From JAAYXU01 sp050942555 (GTDB taxonomy: Bacteria; Bacillota; Clostridia; Christensenellales; UMGS416), in contig JBMNNN010000108.1 of assembly GCA_050942555.1 (NCBI GenBank), forward strand, positions 1-6,954: DNA of 6,954 nucleotides, read 5' to 3'. A program made the translations under genes and the position numbers. The notes beneath the pieces are model-generated. The model saw only the letters and a program-made list of their open reading frames with translations. It ran no database searches and was not told where the DNA came from. This document shows positions 6,878 through 6,954 of this stretch, in pieces. Position 1 is the first letter of the stretch. Each line of letters opens with the position of its first letter.

Positions 6878-6954
6878 TCGTCCACCTCCCAAAGCGGCCC
6901 TTCGACGATATCGATATAGAGCCTGCCGTCCAGATGATCCAGCTCGTGGCACAG
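6874..6954 (-). CDS. def: Peptide deformylase, C-terminal end only
   Basis: Only the last 26 codons are in the window; the 5' part lies beyond the right edge. The fragment begins LCHELDHLDGRLYID, which holds the HExxH zinc/iron site of peptide deformylase (motif III: both His residues and the catalytic Glu) followed by the usual LDG-x-LY/F. Peptide deformylase removes the formyl group from nascent proteins, the step opposite in sense to the neighbouring fmt. The protein ends EVDE about 20 residues after the motif, which is short, as in the compact type I enzymes. The stop TGA overlaps the fmt GTG as GTGA. Confidence 0.94.
   Translation of the reverse strand: MCHELDHLDGRLYIDIVEGPLWEVDE
6883..6890 (-). 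promoter_or_regulatory. Shine-Dalgarno site deciding the GTG start of fmt
   Basis: GGGAGGTG on the minus strand, 5 nt from the GTG at 6875-6877. It overlaps the codons for the last residues of peptide deformylase (Trp-Glu-Val). Together with the GTGA stop-start overlap it supports GTG rather than the longer upstream-open frame. Confidence 0.8.

Noticed and set aside
6278..6919. A plus-strand frame of 213 codons antisense to fmt and def.
   Set aside because: It lies opposite the catalytic motifs of Fmt and shows no family resemblance.

Overview
This window is a dense stretch of housekeeping genes. All seven recognisable genes lie on the minus strand with almost no non-coding DNA between them. 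In the direction of transcription (right to left) they are: the 3' end of def (peptide deformylase), fmt (Met-tRNA formyltransferase), rsmB (16S rRNA m5C967 methyltransferase), rlmN (23S/tRNA m2A radical-SAM methyltransferase), prpC/stp (PP2C phosphatase), prkC (PASTA Ser/Thr kinase) and the 5' part of rsgA (circularly permuted ribosome-assembly GTPase). Both end genes are cut by the window.

The order def-fmt-rsmB-rlmN-prpC-prkC-rsgA is the classic Bacillota (Firmicutes) arrangement. The DNA is GC-rich (clearly above 60% by eye) and the Shine-Dalgarno sites are strong GGAGG types. I infer a high-GC member of the Clostridia or a related Bacillota lineage. The genus cannot be told from this window. 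The code looks standard: tryptophans are TGG, and five of the six visible stops are TGA and one is TAA.

Every junction is tight, which suggests one transcript with chained translational coupling: def/fmt 4-nt overlap, fmt/rsmB 8-nt overlap, rsmB/rlmN 11-nt overlap, rlmN/prpC 1-nt overlap, prpC/prkC 1-nt gap, and prkC/rsgA abutting if the favoured TTG start of rsgA is right. No intergenic stretch is long enough for a separate promoter or terminator. The Shine-Dalgarno of each downstream gene is written into the last codons of the gene before it.

The set joins N-terminal formyl-Met handling (def, fmt), rRNA modification (rsmB, rlmN), small-subunit maturation (rsgA) and a membrane kinase/phosphatase switch (prkC, prpC) that responds to cell-wall fragments in Bacillota. 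This is a known gene neighbourhood. I found no mobile element, CRISPR array, RNA gene or obviously new system. The points worth a second look are the start of rsgA (not ATG, and in the same frame as prkC with one TGA between them), the coupling architecture, and small features of PrkC.
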